A stretch of 64,000 nucleotides of DNA from Glandiceps talaboti (Eukaryota; Hemichordata; Enteropneusta; Spengelidae): NCBI RefSeq assembly GCF_964340395.1, contig NC_135552.1, positions 1,557,001-1,621,000 on the forward strand, read 5' to 3'. Position 1 is the stretch's first letter; each line of letters opens with the position of its first letter. The translations under genes and the position numbers were made by a program. Below the pieces are notes generated by a model. That model saw only the letters and a list, made by a program, of their open reading frames with translations. It made no database searches and was not told where the DNA came from. Of the stretch, positions 33,259 to 44,792 are shown in pieces.

Positions 33259-33660
33259 TTGTTGTTGGCAGTGTTCTGCAAAGGTTTCCAACTAGTGGGG
33301 ACAAAGGCCCCTTGGTTGCAAAAAAGTGGGGTCATTTGACAGGGAGTGGGGTCAATTATGTTTTTGCTAAGGTTTGGGAACCCCGGTAACAGAAAGGGGG
33401 AAAGAGGTAAAACTGGTAGTGCTTCCCATGCAATGTATCATAGTTTAGGTGGGGAACCCCGGTAAAATGATGTGGGAACCCCGGTAGATTTTACCTACTT
33501 ACCGCCCTTAAATAAAACACTGATTATTGTCTATAAAATCATATATATTACCTCAGACCACTATAGAGATACTGTGGTCTGAGATATTCTATTACATATA
33601 GACTATTACCTTAGTCCTAACTACATAAACAAATTCCATTCATAATAACTTCCCAGTAAG

Positions 33661-34324
33661 CTATTTTTTGGCCGAACCCCCAGAGAAACATAAGAAACAA
33701 ACAGGAGAAGAAAAAAGACTACAACAAAGGGAGTACGAGAGAAACAGAAGAAAAACCCTGAACTTTTCAAACTTCGTGGTAGACTGAGTTTCAAGGATGG
33801 TTACCGTACGATGGGAACTAGCTTTGGATGTATGCGCTATGATGTTCGACATGTCTTTCCATCCCCGTAGAGATGGAAAGACGTGTCGAACATCGTAGTG
33901 CATACATCCAGAGCTAGATGGGAACAAAATGTACTGTAAACCATGTAGGCAAGCTTACAGCTAATTATTGTTTCACAAGCTGCAGAATGTTGCGTCGTGT
34001 AAGTCATCTTTTTCCAACAATTCTAAGGGCCCCTTTGTACTTGGCACCGACAATTTTAGACATTCTAATTTAATCACTCACGGCCAATCAGAGGGCCATA
34101 AAGTCGCAGTTGAACACACACGGAACAGAAATCAACCTCTCGGACAGAGTGCAGCAGAGGTATCGCTTCAGAAACTAAACAAATCTGTGTTCAACAAATT
34201 AAGTCATCTGTTCCGAAATGCACATGCAGTTTGTCTGTATACTGTATTGAAGCAACACTGTTTTTCTCCATCTCCATTTGTTTCTTTCATAGTTGACTCA
34301 ATGTGTGCTCATAAGGAAACTTAA
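33661..34324 (+). pseudogene. Decayed hAT (ZNF862-like) transposase N-terminal region, split by a MITE
   Basis: Plus-strand fragments include QQREYERNRRKT, then after removal of a 98-bp insertion the frame reads WLPYDGNKMYCKPCRQAY, the start of a TTF/BED-like zinc finger, followed in another frame by GPFVLGTDNFRHSNLITHGQ, SEGHKVAVEH and KLSHLFRNAHAV. This order (C-x2-C, G-T-x-N-F-R, H, H, then L-F-R-N-A-H-A) matches the N-terminal part of hAT-derived proteins such as ZNF862. A stop follows CRQAYS and the downstream catalytic domain is absent. It is in the MFSD5 intron. Confidence 0.65.
33819..33916. mobile_element. 98-bp palindromic MITE with 9-bp target duplication
   Basis: Two 45-bp arms (33819-33863, 33872-33916) are inverse copies, starting TAGCTTTGGATGTATGC, around an 8-bp centre. 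GATGGGAAC flanks both sides (33810-33818 and 33917-33925). Removing the element and one duplicate restores a continuous zinc-finger frame in the surrounding hAT remnant, which proves insertion. A 9-bp duplication is typical of Mutator-like elements. Confidence 0.8.
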
Positions 34325-34971
34325 CACAAAGATCCATTTTGCTTTATTTGAAACAGATGTATACTCATTGTATAGGTACACTGAAATAAAATGAAAAAAA
34401 GCATGAACTGTTCAAAGCATTGTGTTCTGTTTTCTTTTAGACACTGAATGCATCAACAAATACTCAATGCCATGGAAACCATTCATGATAAACTAAGTTA
34501 CCTCCATGACCAATGTGATGTCATATATGATATACTAATATCAAATATTTTCTGGAAACTTTACCAATTAGTCAAAATGAAAGCAGCTATGTGAAGGCCC
34601 AACAGTTTTCCATCAGGACCAGCAGCTTAAATCTCTGTCTGTCCTTTTGACCAGGACCTTTTTTGTGTTAATTTCACACACTGTTCTACATGTTACCAAT
34701 AAAAAAAGAACAAAAAAACCAACGGAGCTATTCTGACCTATAGGTCGCTTGTTTATGTTACAGCACCATGTCTCAAATATTGTCATGTTTTCTTTTGTTC
34801 TTTCTTCTTAGGTACATGTAGACATTCCTTGACACAGACTTATGACCTGAATGAATAATGTGATGAAGCCTCATGAAGAAGAGAACAGTCTGTGTTGACT
34901 GAAGGATTGCTTTCCAATAACTGTATACATTTATCTTGTATTTCGACCTTAACATTTGAAGTGCAGTCACC

Positions 34972-36336
34972 ATGCAGACACTCGTGTATGTATCATTTGG
35001 AATACTGTCCTTCATCTGTGCAATATCCCAATTTCTTGCCAGTAGAACTAAACAAGAAGAGATAGTGACATCGAACCCTACCTTTATTCAGTTCCAAAGA
35101 AGTTACTTTCTGGTCTACTTTCTAGCACTAGCTGCAGACTGGTTACAAGGACCTTATCTGTACAAATTATACAGTTATTATGGTTTCATTGAACCACAAA
35201 TTGCTGTACTTTATGTCTGTGGATTTGCCTCCAGTGTCATATTTGGCACTGGAACAGGAGTTCTTGCTGATAAATTTGGCAGAAAGAAACTCTGTATGAT
35301 TTTCTCAGTCATATACTCAATATCATGCTTGACCAAGTTATCCAGAAATTATGGTGTATTAATACTTGGGAGAGTGTTGAGTGGAATATCAACTTCGCTT
35401 CTCTTCTCGGCATTCGAAGCATGGTATGTACATGAACACACTGAGACCTATGACTTCCCAACTGAATGGTTACCAGTCACATTTTCAAAGGCCACACTTT
35501 GGAATGGAATTCTAGCCATTATGGCAGGAATTGTTGCCAACCTATTTTCAGGAGCATTTAAGTTTGGTCCAGTAGCACCATTCATGTTGGCAATTCCATT
35601 TCTGGTTGCCTCCGGTATTCTTGTTACAATTCAGTGGAAAGAAAACTATGGAAATAAAAAAATTCGACTTGGTAAAAGCTGCATAGAGGGTCTACGACAC
35701 ATCATTCAGAACAGACGTACAATGTTAATAGGTGCTATTCAGTCATTGTTTGAAAGTGTCATGTACATATTTGTATTTATATGGACACCACTCCTAGATC
35801 CAGCAGGCCCACCTCTTGGTATTGTTTTCTCCTGTTTTATGGTTTGCATAATGATAGGATCATCAGTTTTTCAGTTACTCTTATATTGGAAAATTGCTCC
35901 TTATAACATCTTAAATGCTTCTCTTGTGCTTGGTTTGATTTCAATGCTTGTATGTGTAGCATCAACCAATCCTCGCCATTTCAGTCCACCAGCCTCTTAC
36001 ATAGCTTTCTTACTCTTGGAGTTTGCATGTGGAATGTATTTTCCTGCCATGGGTTTCCTTCGCAGCCAGGTCCTACCTGAAGCACACAGGGTTGGCATTA
36101 TGAATTGGTTCCGAATGCCACTCAATCTCATCGCATGTGTTGGACTGATGATGTTACATGGTGATCCCTCACAGATGGGGGAGAGGAACATATTTGCTAT
36201 CTGTACAATATTAATGGGAATAGCAATGATCTGTGGGTTTAATTTTGCAGCTCTTGTTAAAGATGATGAAGAACTGAAACCTTCCAATAATTCAGAGAAC
36301 AAGCAAAATGCAGTTAACAGTTTAGTATCAGTGTAA
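34972..36336 (+). CDS. MFSD5: MFSD5-like major facilitator (molybdate-anion transporter family), single coding exon
   Basis: A 454-residue polytopic membrane protein, close to the 450 residues of human MFSD5, which is described as a molybdate-anion transporter. It has about 12 hydrophobic segments. The MFS signature between helices 2 and 3 is present (GTGVLADKFGRKK). Family blocks include YFLALAADWLQGPYLYKLY, LLFSAFEAWYVHEHTE, ALFESV-like SLFESVMYIFVFIWTPLLDP, CGMYFPAMGFLR and NWFRMPLNLIACVGLM. The ATG lies in a good context (TCACCATGC) 160 nt after a strong acceptor at 34811. The C-terminus is short, polar and divergent. A perfect 40-bp tandem duplication crosses the stop codon (36310-36389), so the last nine codons and the stop are repeated in the 3' UTR without altering the protein. 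RPL15 lies divergently upstream. Confidence 0.93.
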   Translation: MQTLVYVSFGILSFICAISQFLASRTKQEEIVTSNPTFIQFQRSYFLVYFLALAADWLQGPYLYKLYSYYGFIEPQIAVLYVCGFASSVIFGTGTGVLADKFGRKKLCMIFSVIYSISCLTKLSRNYGVLILGRVLSGISTSLLFSAFEAWYVHEHTETYDFPTEWLPVTFSKATLWNGILAIMAGIVANLFSGAFKFGPVAPFMLAIPFLVASGILVTIQWKENYGNKKIRLGKSCIEGLRHIIQNRRTMLIGAIQSLFESVMYIFVFIWTPLLDPAGPPLGIVFSCFMVCIMIGSSVFQLLLYWKIAPYNILNASLVLGLISMLVCVASTNPRHFSPPASYIAFLLLEFACGMYFPAMGFLRSQVLPEAHRVGIMNWFRMPLNLIACVGLMMLHGDPSQMGERNIFAICTILMGIAMICGFNFAALVKDDEELKPSNNSENKQNAVNSLVSV

Positions 36337-36980
36337 ACTCTCGTATTCTGCAGTTAACAGTTTAGTATCAGTGTAAACTCTCGTATTCTGCCTGTGTACA
36401 GTATATGAACCAATAATTTGTGTTTGGAAGTGGATCAACGCATTCATTTGAAGTGGATCAAGGCATTCATATTCATATCAAGAACTACAAATGTGCACCC
36501 GAATATTTTGTCTCCTTGTTATGAAATTGTATACTTTATAGTATTTCAGTAACTCAGAGCATAAATTATTAACCAGTATACTATATTTCAGCTAAATCAC
36601 CTGTCGTTTTTCAACTGTTATTGTCTGTGGTCCAATAACATAGACTTATCAGATGACCAAAGTGATTAAGCTGAAAGTAAATACTATATGCCTTGAGTTG
36701 AGAGCTACCTAGCATCGACGCATCACACACTGCAGTTACATTTAATTATAGAAAGAATACATTTGATTAAGTAGCTATAATTCAGCATGCCAGGTGTCAT
36801 CTGTAGTTTTACATTGTATATATCAAAATGTGCATGAATGATATAGTTTGAAAATACATTGCTGTGTTGCTGCAAGAAGATGCAAAATATATGTTATGTT
36901 ATTTTTGATGTGATATAAACTGTACTGTATACTAAAACTTCTATAGCTTGAGTAGTGGATTTTTAGTCTTTCTCTCTGAT
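36337..36980 (+). other. MFSD5 3' UTR and downstream flank
   Basis: AT-rich sequence without a protein signal, beginning with the second copy of the 40-bp duplication that spans the stop codon. Another short repeat (the GAAGTGGATCAA words near 36427-36465) follows. No clear polyadenylation signal stands out, so the transcript end is unknown. Confidence 0.4.
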
Positions 36981-37022
36981 CAGGTCCTTCCATGCAGAGT
37001 CATAATTTGTCTAGTGTTGTTA

Positions 37023-38476
37023 GTCCCCGCGGACGAAGTCCGGAACGGGGACTTATGGATTGGGTTCCGTCTGTCCGTCCTTCCGTCCGCAGCTGTTTCT
37101 TGGAGATGCCTGGACTGATTTTTTTCAAACTTGGTACAGGTGCAACATACTATGGCATACATATGCACGTCATTTTGTTTTATGATACGATCCAATATGG
37201 CCGCCTAGCAACCATTTTGTTTGTGAATTTTCATGTCCAAAGCCATAACTCAGACATGCTTGAACAGATCTCATTCAAAGTTGGTATTAGGACAGTGTTC
37301 TATGACATACATGTGTATATCCATTTTCGTTGTGATACGATCCAATATGGCTGCCTGCCAGCCATTTTGTTTGTGAATTTTCCATGTCCAAAGCCATAAC
37401 TCAGACATGCTTGAACAAATCTCATTCAAAGTTGGTATTAGGACAGTGTTCTATGACATACATGTGCATATCCATTTTCGTTGTGATACGATCCAATATG
37501 GCTGCCTGGCAGCCATTTTGTTTGCGAATTCTCATGTCCAAAGCCATAACTCAGACATGCTTGAACAGATCTCATTTAAAGTTGGTATTAGGACAGTGTT
37601 CTATGACATACATGTGCATATCCATTTTCGTCGTGATACGATCCAATATGGCTGCCTGGCAGCCATTTTGTTTGTGAATTTTCCATGTCCAAAGCCATAA
37701 CTCAGACATGCTTTTACAGATCTCATTCAAAGTTGGTATTAGGACAGTGTTCTATGACATGCATGTGCATATCCATTTTCATTGTGATACGATCCAATAT
37801 GGCTGCCTGGTAGCCATTTTGTTTGTGAATTTTCATGTCCAAAGCCATAACTCAGACATGCTTGAACAGATCTCATTCAAAGTTGGTATTAGGACAGTGT
37901 TCTATGACATACATGTGTATATCCATTTTCGTTGTGATACGATCCAATATGGCTGCCTGCCAGCCATTTTGTTTGTGAATTTTCCATGTCCAAAGCCATA
38001 ACTCAGACATGCTTGAACAAATCTCATTCAAAGTTGGTATTAGGACAGTGTTCTATGACATACATGTGCATATCCATTTTCGTTGTGATACGATCCAATA
38101 TGGCTGCCTGGCAGCCATTTTGTTTGCGAATTCTCATGTCCAAAGCCATAACTCAGACATGCTTGAACAGATCTCATTTAAAGTTGGTATTAGGACAGTG
38201 TTCTATGACATACATGTGCATATCCATTTTCGTCGTGATACGATCCAATATGGCTGCCTGGCAGCCATTTTGTTTGTGAATTTTCCATGTCCAAAGCCAT
38301 AACTCAGACTCCATTTTCATCATGATATGATCCCCCATACCCAACCAATCCTTTATTGTTGGAGGCATATTCCATGTCCAACAAGCACACACAACATATC
38401 TAAGTCTGTAGGTTCACAAATGTTGTTGCGTGATCAGAGTAGTGATAATTCCTTAAAACCCAATTATAGCGGGGAC
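37023..38476 (+). mobile_element. Repeat family C, pearl-like element with about seven ~151-bp core repeats
   Basis: Flanked by TA; the ends are GTCCCCGC (37023) and the inverse GCGGGGAC (38476). Directly inside the left end is a hairpin (AGTCCCCG, CGGAC/GTCCG, CGGGGACT), then CCGTCTGTCCGTCC microsatellite, a unique segment, and tandem units of 150-152 bp each containing CCAAAGCCATAACTCAGAC and CGATCCAATATGGC. A four-unit block of 602 bp is itself duplicated (37384 onward equals 37986 onward), so the array has higher-order structure. Hairpin, ACGG-type microsatellite and core repeats together resemble the pearl/HINE Helentron-derived elements of molluscs; the TA flanks would also fit a mariner-type MITE. 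Confidence 0.65.
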
Positions 38477-38512
38477 TATGTCATTATCAATGACTTGTTA
38501 TTATATACTTTT

Positions 38513-39500
38513 TAGCACAACTGAACTGATAAGGTTCAGTAGTGCTATAGGCATGGCAAAGCATTGTGTGTGTGTGTGTGTGTGTAAACAACTTAAAATC
38601 AAACTGCTTGGCCGATTGCTTTGATACTTGGTGGTCATGTTACTTCTGGTGTGTAGTTGGGAAATTGTTCAAATGAAAATGATTGCATCAGAGATGAGGA
38701 TTTTGGATAAAAAATTTTAACTCCAAAGCTACTGTGCAGATTGGCATGAAATTTGCTAGGAACATTCTTAGGGTTGAAAAACTAAGATTTGTTCATGACA
38801 TGATGATTCCCTCAGAAATATGCAAATTAGGGCTAAAAATGTGTCTTTTTGGTCAAAAACCTATAATTCCAAAACTACTCAGCAGATTGGGCTGAAATTT
38901 AAAAGGGATGCATCTGTGGGTAGATAGATGAAGAAGTATTAAGCATATAATGATCTCATCAGCAATATGCAAATTAGGTGTAAAAATGTGATTTTTGGTC
39001 AAACATTTCTCAAAAAGTACTGTTAATGAGACTGAAAATTGGTGAGATGTTTCTAGAAGTGTTATTCTGCCGATTTTCTTCAAAACATTTTGACACAATT
39101 GGCCCTAGCAACCATGACCACACCATTAGCAACAACCTAATGGCAGTATATTTTGGTCAAATAACATTATCTGGTAGACAAGTGAGTAAACATTCAAAAG
39201 ATGTATGCAAATATCCCTAGCAACCATGACCACACCCATAGCAACAGCCCACACGGTCGTGTACTTCACAAAGAGAACAGGGATTCTTAGACAATTGAAC
39301 AAACATTCAAAAAAAATGTATGTAAATTTGCCTAGCAACAAGTCTACGCCCATAGGAACAGCCAAATAATCACATATATCAAATAGCAACATGGTTGGAT
39401 AGGCAACTGGATAGCCATTCAGCAAATGAATACCTATTGTTAGCTTGGACTAGCATATGGATAAAACATTTTTAAAAACAGTGCATTTGTGCTACATTAG
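38513..39500 (+). mobile_element. Repeat family A copy
   Basis: Begins TTTTTAGCACAACTGAACTG with a 14-bp-arm hairpin, a GT microsatellite and the full middle region, and ends near TTTGTGCTACATTAGCG. It lies immediately after the family C element, so two repeat families are head to tail here. Confidence 0.55.
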
Positions 39501-39800
39501 CGGTGTTTTTATGTTGGGATATGTTACATGTGTCAATAATGTCAGGATATGTTAGATATGTCAATACTGTGTTAGTATAATGCATACTTCCTTATGTAAA
39601 TAGCCATTTCAACTATAGTAAACCGTAACCTCTTTTAGAAGTGACTGTTTTGGGAACACATACATAATGTCGTCATCTACTATATTGCAGTAACGCTGTC
39701 ATTCATTTAGTTAAATATGCGCTATCGCAAAACTAATATGTTTAATTAAGACATGTTTTGTTTGTTATAACTCAATACTTGAATTTGCTTAGGATTCTAG

Positions 39801-40062
39801 CCAGTCTTTATAGAGTATCGGGTTCCACCTTATAATTTACAAGGTTCTCCCCAGTCTTTATAGAGTAGCGGGTTCCACCTTATAATTTACAAGGTTCTCC
39901 CCAGTCTTTATAGAGTAGCGGGTTCCAACTTATAATTTACAAGGTTCTCCCCAGTCTTTATAGAGTAGCGGGTTCCACCTTATAATTTACAGAGTTCTTC
40001 TCAGGCCTGGGGAGAACCTTGCATTATAGGATGGAAACAACTACTCTATAAGTTCTAGATAG
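39801..40062. repeat. 50-bp tandem array (four units) with an inverted diverged unit
   Basis: Four units starting CCAGTCTTTATAGAGTAGCG and ending ACAAGGTTCTCC. From about 40009 the inverse of the unit follows, diverged (GGGGAGAACCTTGCATTATA ... CTACTCTATAAG), so the end could fold back on the array. Confidence 0.7.
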
Positions 40063-40502
40063 AACCCTATAAATTATATTATATAACTGAAGAGAATCAT
40101 TTAAATGGAGGGTATCAGCTTACCTATTTTCAACAGATGTTGTTAGGTAGTAACAGCTGATTCTTGTTTACGTGACATGACATGACTATTTATAGAATGT
40201 GTACTGTAATTCTGTGAAATTGTAACCATTAAAGGTGATGTAAATGTGTTTTGTTTCTCTCTGTGATTTTTATTTAAGCATTTTAAGGTGGTGGTGTTGG
40301 GAGGGGGAGGGGTAAGTAAGAAAAAAAGCATGAGATTGGAGTAAGATATTTCATTGAATTTATGATTTAATTTCTAAAAAATCTTCAGTCCTCTGATTTC
40401 TTTTAATAATCGTAGAATCATCCATATAAATAATTTAGAAACACTGTTTAGAAAGACTAAATTCTGTACGATTATGAAATTATAATTTTTTTTGTTATGT
40501 GT

Positions 40503-40764
40503 AGTTTTTAGCGCAACTGAACTGAGGTTCAGTAGTGCTATATGGATCGCCCGGCGTCTGTCTGTCTGTGTCTGTGTGTGTGTGCGTGTGTCTGTGTCTG
40601 TGTCTGTGTGTGTAAACAACTTAAAGTCAAAAACCACCGAACCGATTGCCATGATATTTGGTGGGTCCATTACCTTAGGTGTCTAGTTGGGAAATTGTTC
40701 AAATCAAAATGATCACATCACAGGTGTGTGATTTGGGTCAAAAAATGTGTTAAAAAAATGTGTG
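40503..40764 (+). mobile_element. Repeat family A, 5' part only
   Basis: TTTTTAGCGCAACTGAACTG and hairpin, TGTC microsatellite, and the first part of the middle region, then breaks into a 46-bp tandem array. Truncated copy. Confidence 0.5.
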
Positions 40765-40980
40765 TCAGTATAGTTAACAGACTATTACAGGATAGTTATC
40801 AAAGTCACAGTCAGTATAGTTAACAGACTATTACAGGATAGTTATCAAAGTCACAGTCAGTATAGTTAACAGACTATTACAGGATAGTTATCAAAGTCAC
40901 AGTCAGTATAGTTAACAGACTATTACAGGATAGTTATCAAAGTCACAGTCAGTATAGTTAACAGACTATTACAGGATAGT
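40765..40980. repeat. 46-bp tandem array (about 4.7 units)
   Basis: Near-identical units starting GTCAGTATAGTTAACAGACT and ending CAAAGTCACA, directly after the truncated family A copy. Confidence 0.75.
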
Positions 40981-40999
40981 GACCTATTTAAAACTTCAG

Positions 41000-42700
41000 G
41001 AAATCTTTGACATGTTCAGTGGTAGGGGCAGGCGTTTATCATAAATCTTTGAAAATGAAGGAGAAATATTTTATCTTGGAAAGATATGAAAAAATGTGCA
41101 GGTACTCTAGGTTTAGATCAGATTGCCAGAGTGAGAATTTCATAAACTACATATAGACACAAGCTAAATAAATGCAAGAAACTTCAAACAAATGTTTCCT
41201 TATTTTTTAAAGTTTGATTATTGAACAATTTCCTCAACAAATATATTCCATATAATTTTTTTTTTAAATTGTGTTTGTAATGATGACACAATTACTTATT
41301 ATCTAAAGCTGCTACTGAAATCAAAGTACAATTACATACAAACTTGCGGCCTCTAGTGAACAAGGGACCCATCGGTCAGAATAGCTCTGCTGTTTTTTTT
41401 AATTTTATTTTTAATTTTGGTAACATGTAGAAGTGGTTCAGTTCTTCAGCTCTTCACTATGCAGTTTTGTTTTAGCGATGTAATAAAGTGGTTAGTGGTT
41501 TCATATGATGTCTCACTATAAAACACATTTTACACAGAAAGTTGGTAATGTATTGTACTTTTATATCATAGTCACCATTTTATAAAAAAAAATCTACTGT
41601 TATGAAAAATTACACAAAATCTCAGAAAAATAATGACTGGGAAATGCACACAAGAAAAAGAAAAAAAGAGGATTTTGAGGTTTGCTATAAATAATTCCAG
41701 TGTCTTACAGTTTTAACCCTGGAAAATTTTAATGATGAATGAAATAAACTAGGGATCTAAAATAATTTTGAGGCAATTCGAATTTCAATTTTCTAACAAA
41801 TTTACCAAGTCAACAGCATTCAACTTGTACTAGTTGTAGTAGACATAACATCGTCTGATATTTTAATTTACGGAGTTTCTTGTGACCGGCGCCTGTCAGC
41901 AGACTCGGCCAATTTTTTCCATCATTCCATTGTATTTAAACCTTGTACTTGACATTTCGCAATATTTATAATTCTCAACAAAATACCTCAACATGCCTCA
42001 CCTCGCTCGTACTCAAAGCAGTCCCGGTATGATCACTGACTAGTCGTGCTTGCATACAGAGTAATCCGGGACTCGGTTCTGACAATTGTCCCTACAATTT
42101 GTTTAGAGTCAAGTCAGCAATATAGACTCGTGCACTGCCTGTCATATGTAAGCAGGGCTAACCACTGACATGACCAGAGAGAACCTTTTCGGATTTACAT
42201 GTAAAACGAGGAAAGATACGAAAAACATAATGCAAAGTCTGAAGCAAAATTAAAGTTGTAATTATTTTAATTATTTTTACTTGCCAAATATTTGCATTTT
42301 GGAAATGGCAAGACACGTTCATATCGTGTAAACTGTCTTCCAAATAAACAAAGTTTGGTTGATTCACAGTCGGCAGTGAGACTGCTCTTGCATAACTTCA
42401 ACCGCATGCCTAGGCATGCCTTCCTTACACGAGTTGTCTTCATTCTGGTTCACTGTCACTCCAAATTGCACGACAATATAGAATTAATCACAAGTTACAT
42501 GTTATCTGAAAACATCAAACTTTTATAGTTGGTCTGAAGTGTGATTTTAGTGAGTACCAAGAACTTCCGTGTTGCTACTTGCTGTGGAAAATTGGCCTGT
42601 CAAACGGGGTCAAACGAGGTCGGCTCCAGCTTCCGGGACAAATCAGTTGTTTTCTACCGAAAATTCTTGAACGGACCGTTACACAACGATCCTACTAAAT
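41000..42700. other. Intergenic sequence without recognised gene
   Basis: Between MFSD5 and MRPS21. 41350-41480 is an inverted diverged copy of sequence at about 34640-34760 (shared words GGTAACATGTAGAA and ATTCTGACC when inverted). The 42158-42528 ORFs show no family features. CpG-containing sequence at 41880-42100 and 42540-42670 might be regulatory but I cannot show it. Confidence 0.3.
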
Positions 42701-42707
42701 TTATTTG

Positions 42708-43773
42708 CCACTGACACCATACTTAACTTTCATGGCTCAACCATGGAAGTATCACTCCACTGACACCATACTGAACTTTCATGGCTCAACCATGGAAGTA
42801 TCACTCCACTGACACCATACTGAACTTTCATGGCTCGACCATGGAAGTATCACTCCACTGACACCATACTTAACTTTCATGGCTCAACCATGGAAGTATC
42901 ACTCCACTGACACCATACTGAACTTTCGTGGCTCGACCATGCAAGTATCACTCCACTGACACCATACTGAACTTTCGTGGCTCAACCATGGAAGTATCAC
43001 TCCACTGACACCATACTGAACTTTCATGGCTCAACCATGGAAGTATCACTCCACTGACACCATACTGAACTTTCATGGCTCAACCATGGAAGTATCACTC
43101 CACTGACACCATACTTAACTTTCATGGCTCAACCATGGAAGTATCACTCCACTGACACCATACTGAACTTTCGTGGCTCAACCATGGAAGTATCACTCCA
43201 CTGACACCATACTTAACTTTCGTGGCTCAACCATGGAAGTATCACCCCACTGACACCATACTGAACTTTCGTAGCTCAACCATGGAAGTATCACCCCACT
43301 GACACCATACTGAACTTTCATGGCTCAACCATGGAAGTATCACTCCACTGACACCATACTGAACTTTCATGGCTCAACCATGGAAGTATCACTCCACTGA
43401 CACCATACTGAACTTTCATGGCTCAACCATGGAAGTATCACTCCACTGACACCATACTGAACTTTCATGGCTCAACCATGGAAGTATCACCCCACTGACA
43501 CCATACTGAACTTTCATGGCTCAACCATGGAAGTATCACTCCACTGACACCATACTGAACTTTCATGGCTCAACCATGGAAGTATCACCCCACTGACACC
43601 ATACTGAACTTTCATGGCTCAACCATGGAAGTATCACTCCACTGACACCATACTGAACTTTCATGGCTCAACCATGGAAGTATCACTCCACTGACACCAT
43701 ACTGAACTTTTGTGGCTCAACCATGGAAGTATCACCCCACTGACACCATACTGAACTTTCATGGCTCAACCAC
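42708..43773. repeat. 49-bp satellite array (about 22 units)
   Basis: Units of CCACTGACACCATACTGAAC + TTTCATGGCTCAACCATGGA + AGTATCACT with very low divergence, which suggests recent amplification. Each unit has a small hairpin CATGG-CTCAA-CCATG. It is about 1 kb downstream of the MRPS21 stop, outside any recognised gene. Confidence 0.85.
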
Positions 43774-44792
43774 GATCAGCTAAAAGTTTTTGAGAAGATG
43801 CACATTTGCCATTATCAAAAGAAATCTGAAAATAAAGTTATCTCTTAATTTTGGCCAAGCAAAGTTACAAAACACCTACATGTATCAATGTGACTGGCAA
43901 TATACAGAAGCATATAAACAAACACATTGTCACTAGACGAAATGAAAAACTGATTCTACATGACTTTGTACATGTCACAGCATGACACTAACCAAGAAAG
44001 AGGTGGTTGTCATGATGATGCTTTCAAATTCTTTATATCCCCCCTCCCACCACCACCACCACCACCCAATTTAAAGTCCACTAGCCAAGAAAAAGGTGGT
44101 TGTCATAATCATGCTTTCCCTTCTTTATATCACCCATCATAGTCATCTATGCTATCCAAGTAAGATGGATTTTCATTTCTATTTTTAATTTCCTACATTC
44201 ACCAGTGACCTTAAATTTAACCATTTTCATTTTTAGTAAACTTTAGTTATCAAACTACATGTAGCTCATTCTTATCAAACCATATGTAGTTCACTCTTAT
44301 CAAACTACATGTAGCTCATTCTTATCAAACTAGCTCATTGTTATCACTGAGCCTGTCAAGTACTAATAACTAGTCTTAGAAATTAACCAGGTCTGTATGA
44401 AAGAATTGTAAGAACAGAATATAATATTGTTTTCACTTCAAAATCCTTTATTCCATGCACACATACATGTACAATATACACTCATGTGTAGCTTTACAAA
44501 TGAGAAACAAGATAGGCAGTCCAGACTGATGTCCTGGAACAAGTGATTGAATAAGTATATATAATATGCCAGTTACACCACATCCATGCAATATTGGAAG
44601 GAGGTGCAAAGTTCATAACAGACTGATGCCAGTAGTTACCATGGTGACAGTGGTATTACTTTCACAAAATGTGTTATTTTACAGCAGTCAATAACAACTT
44701 TGATCTGAGGCACTGCAAACAACCAACATCCACACATACTAATTCTTGAAATATCCTGTATCACAGCAAACAATCAGCCTCCTCATTTTGTT

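Noticed and set aside
38953-38960. Second hammerhead core (CTGATGAG on the minus strand, also at 61438)
   Set aside because: No GAAA core or paired stems follow; the word is part of the family A body.
42708-43773. Possible CRISPR array
   Set aside because: The repeats are head-to-tail with no unique spacers, in an intron-bearing animal genome; ordinary satellite. The same applies to the other arrays.
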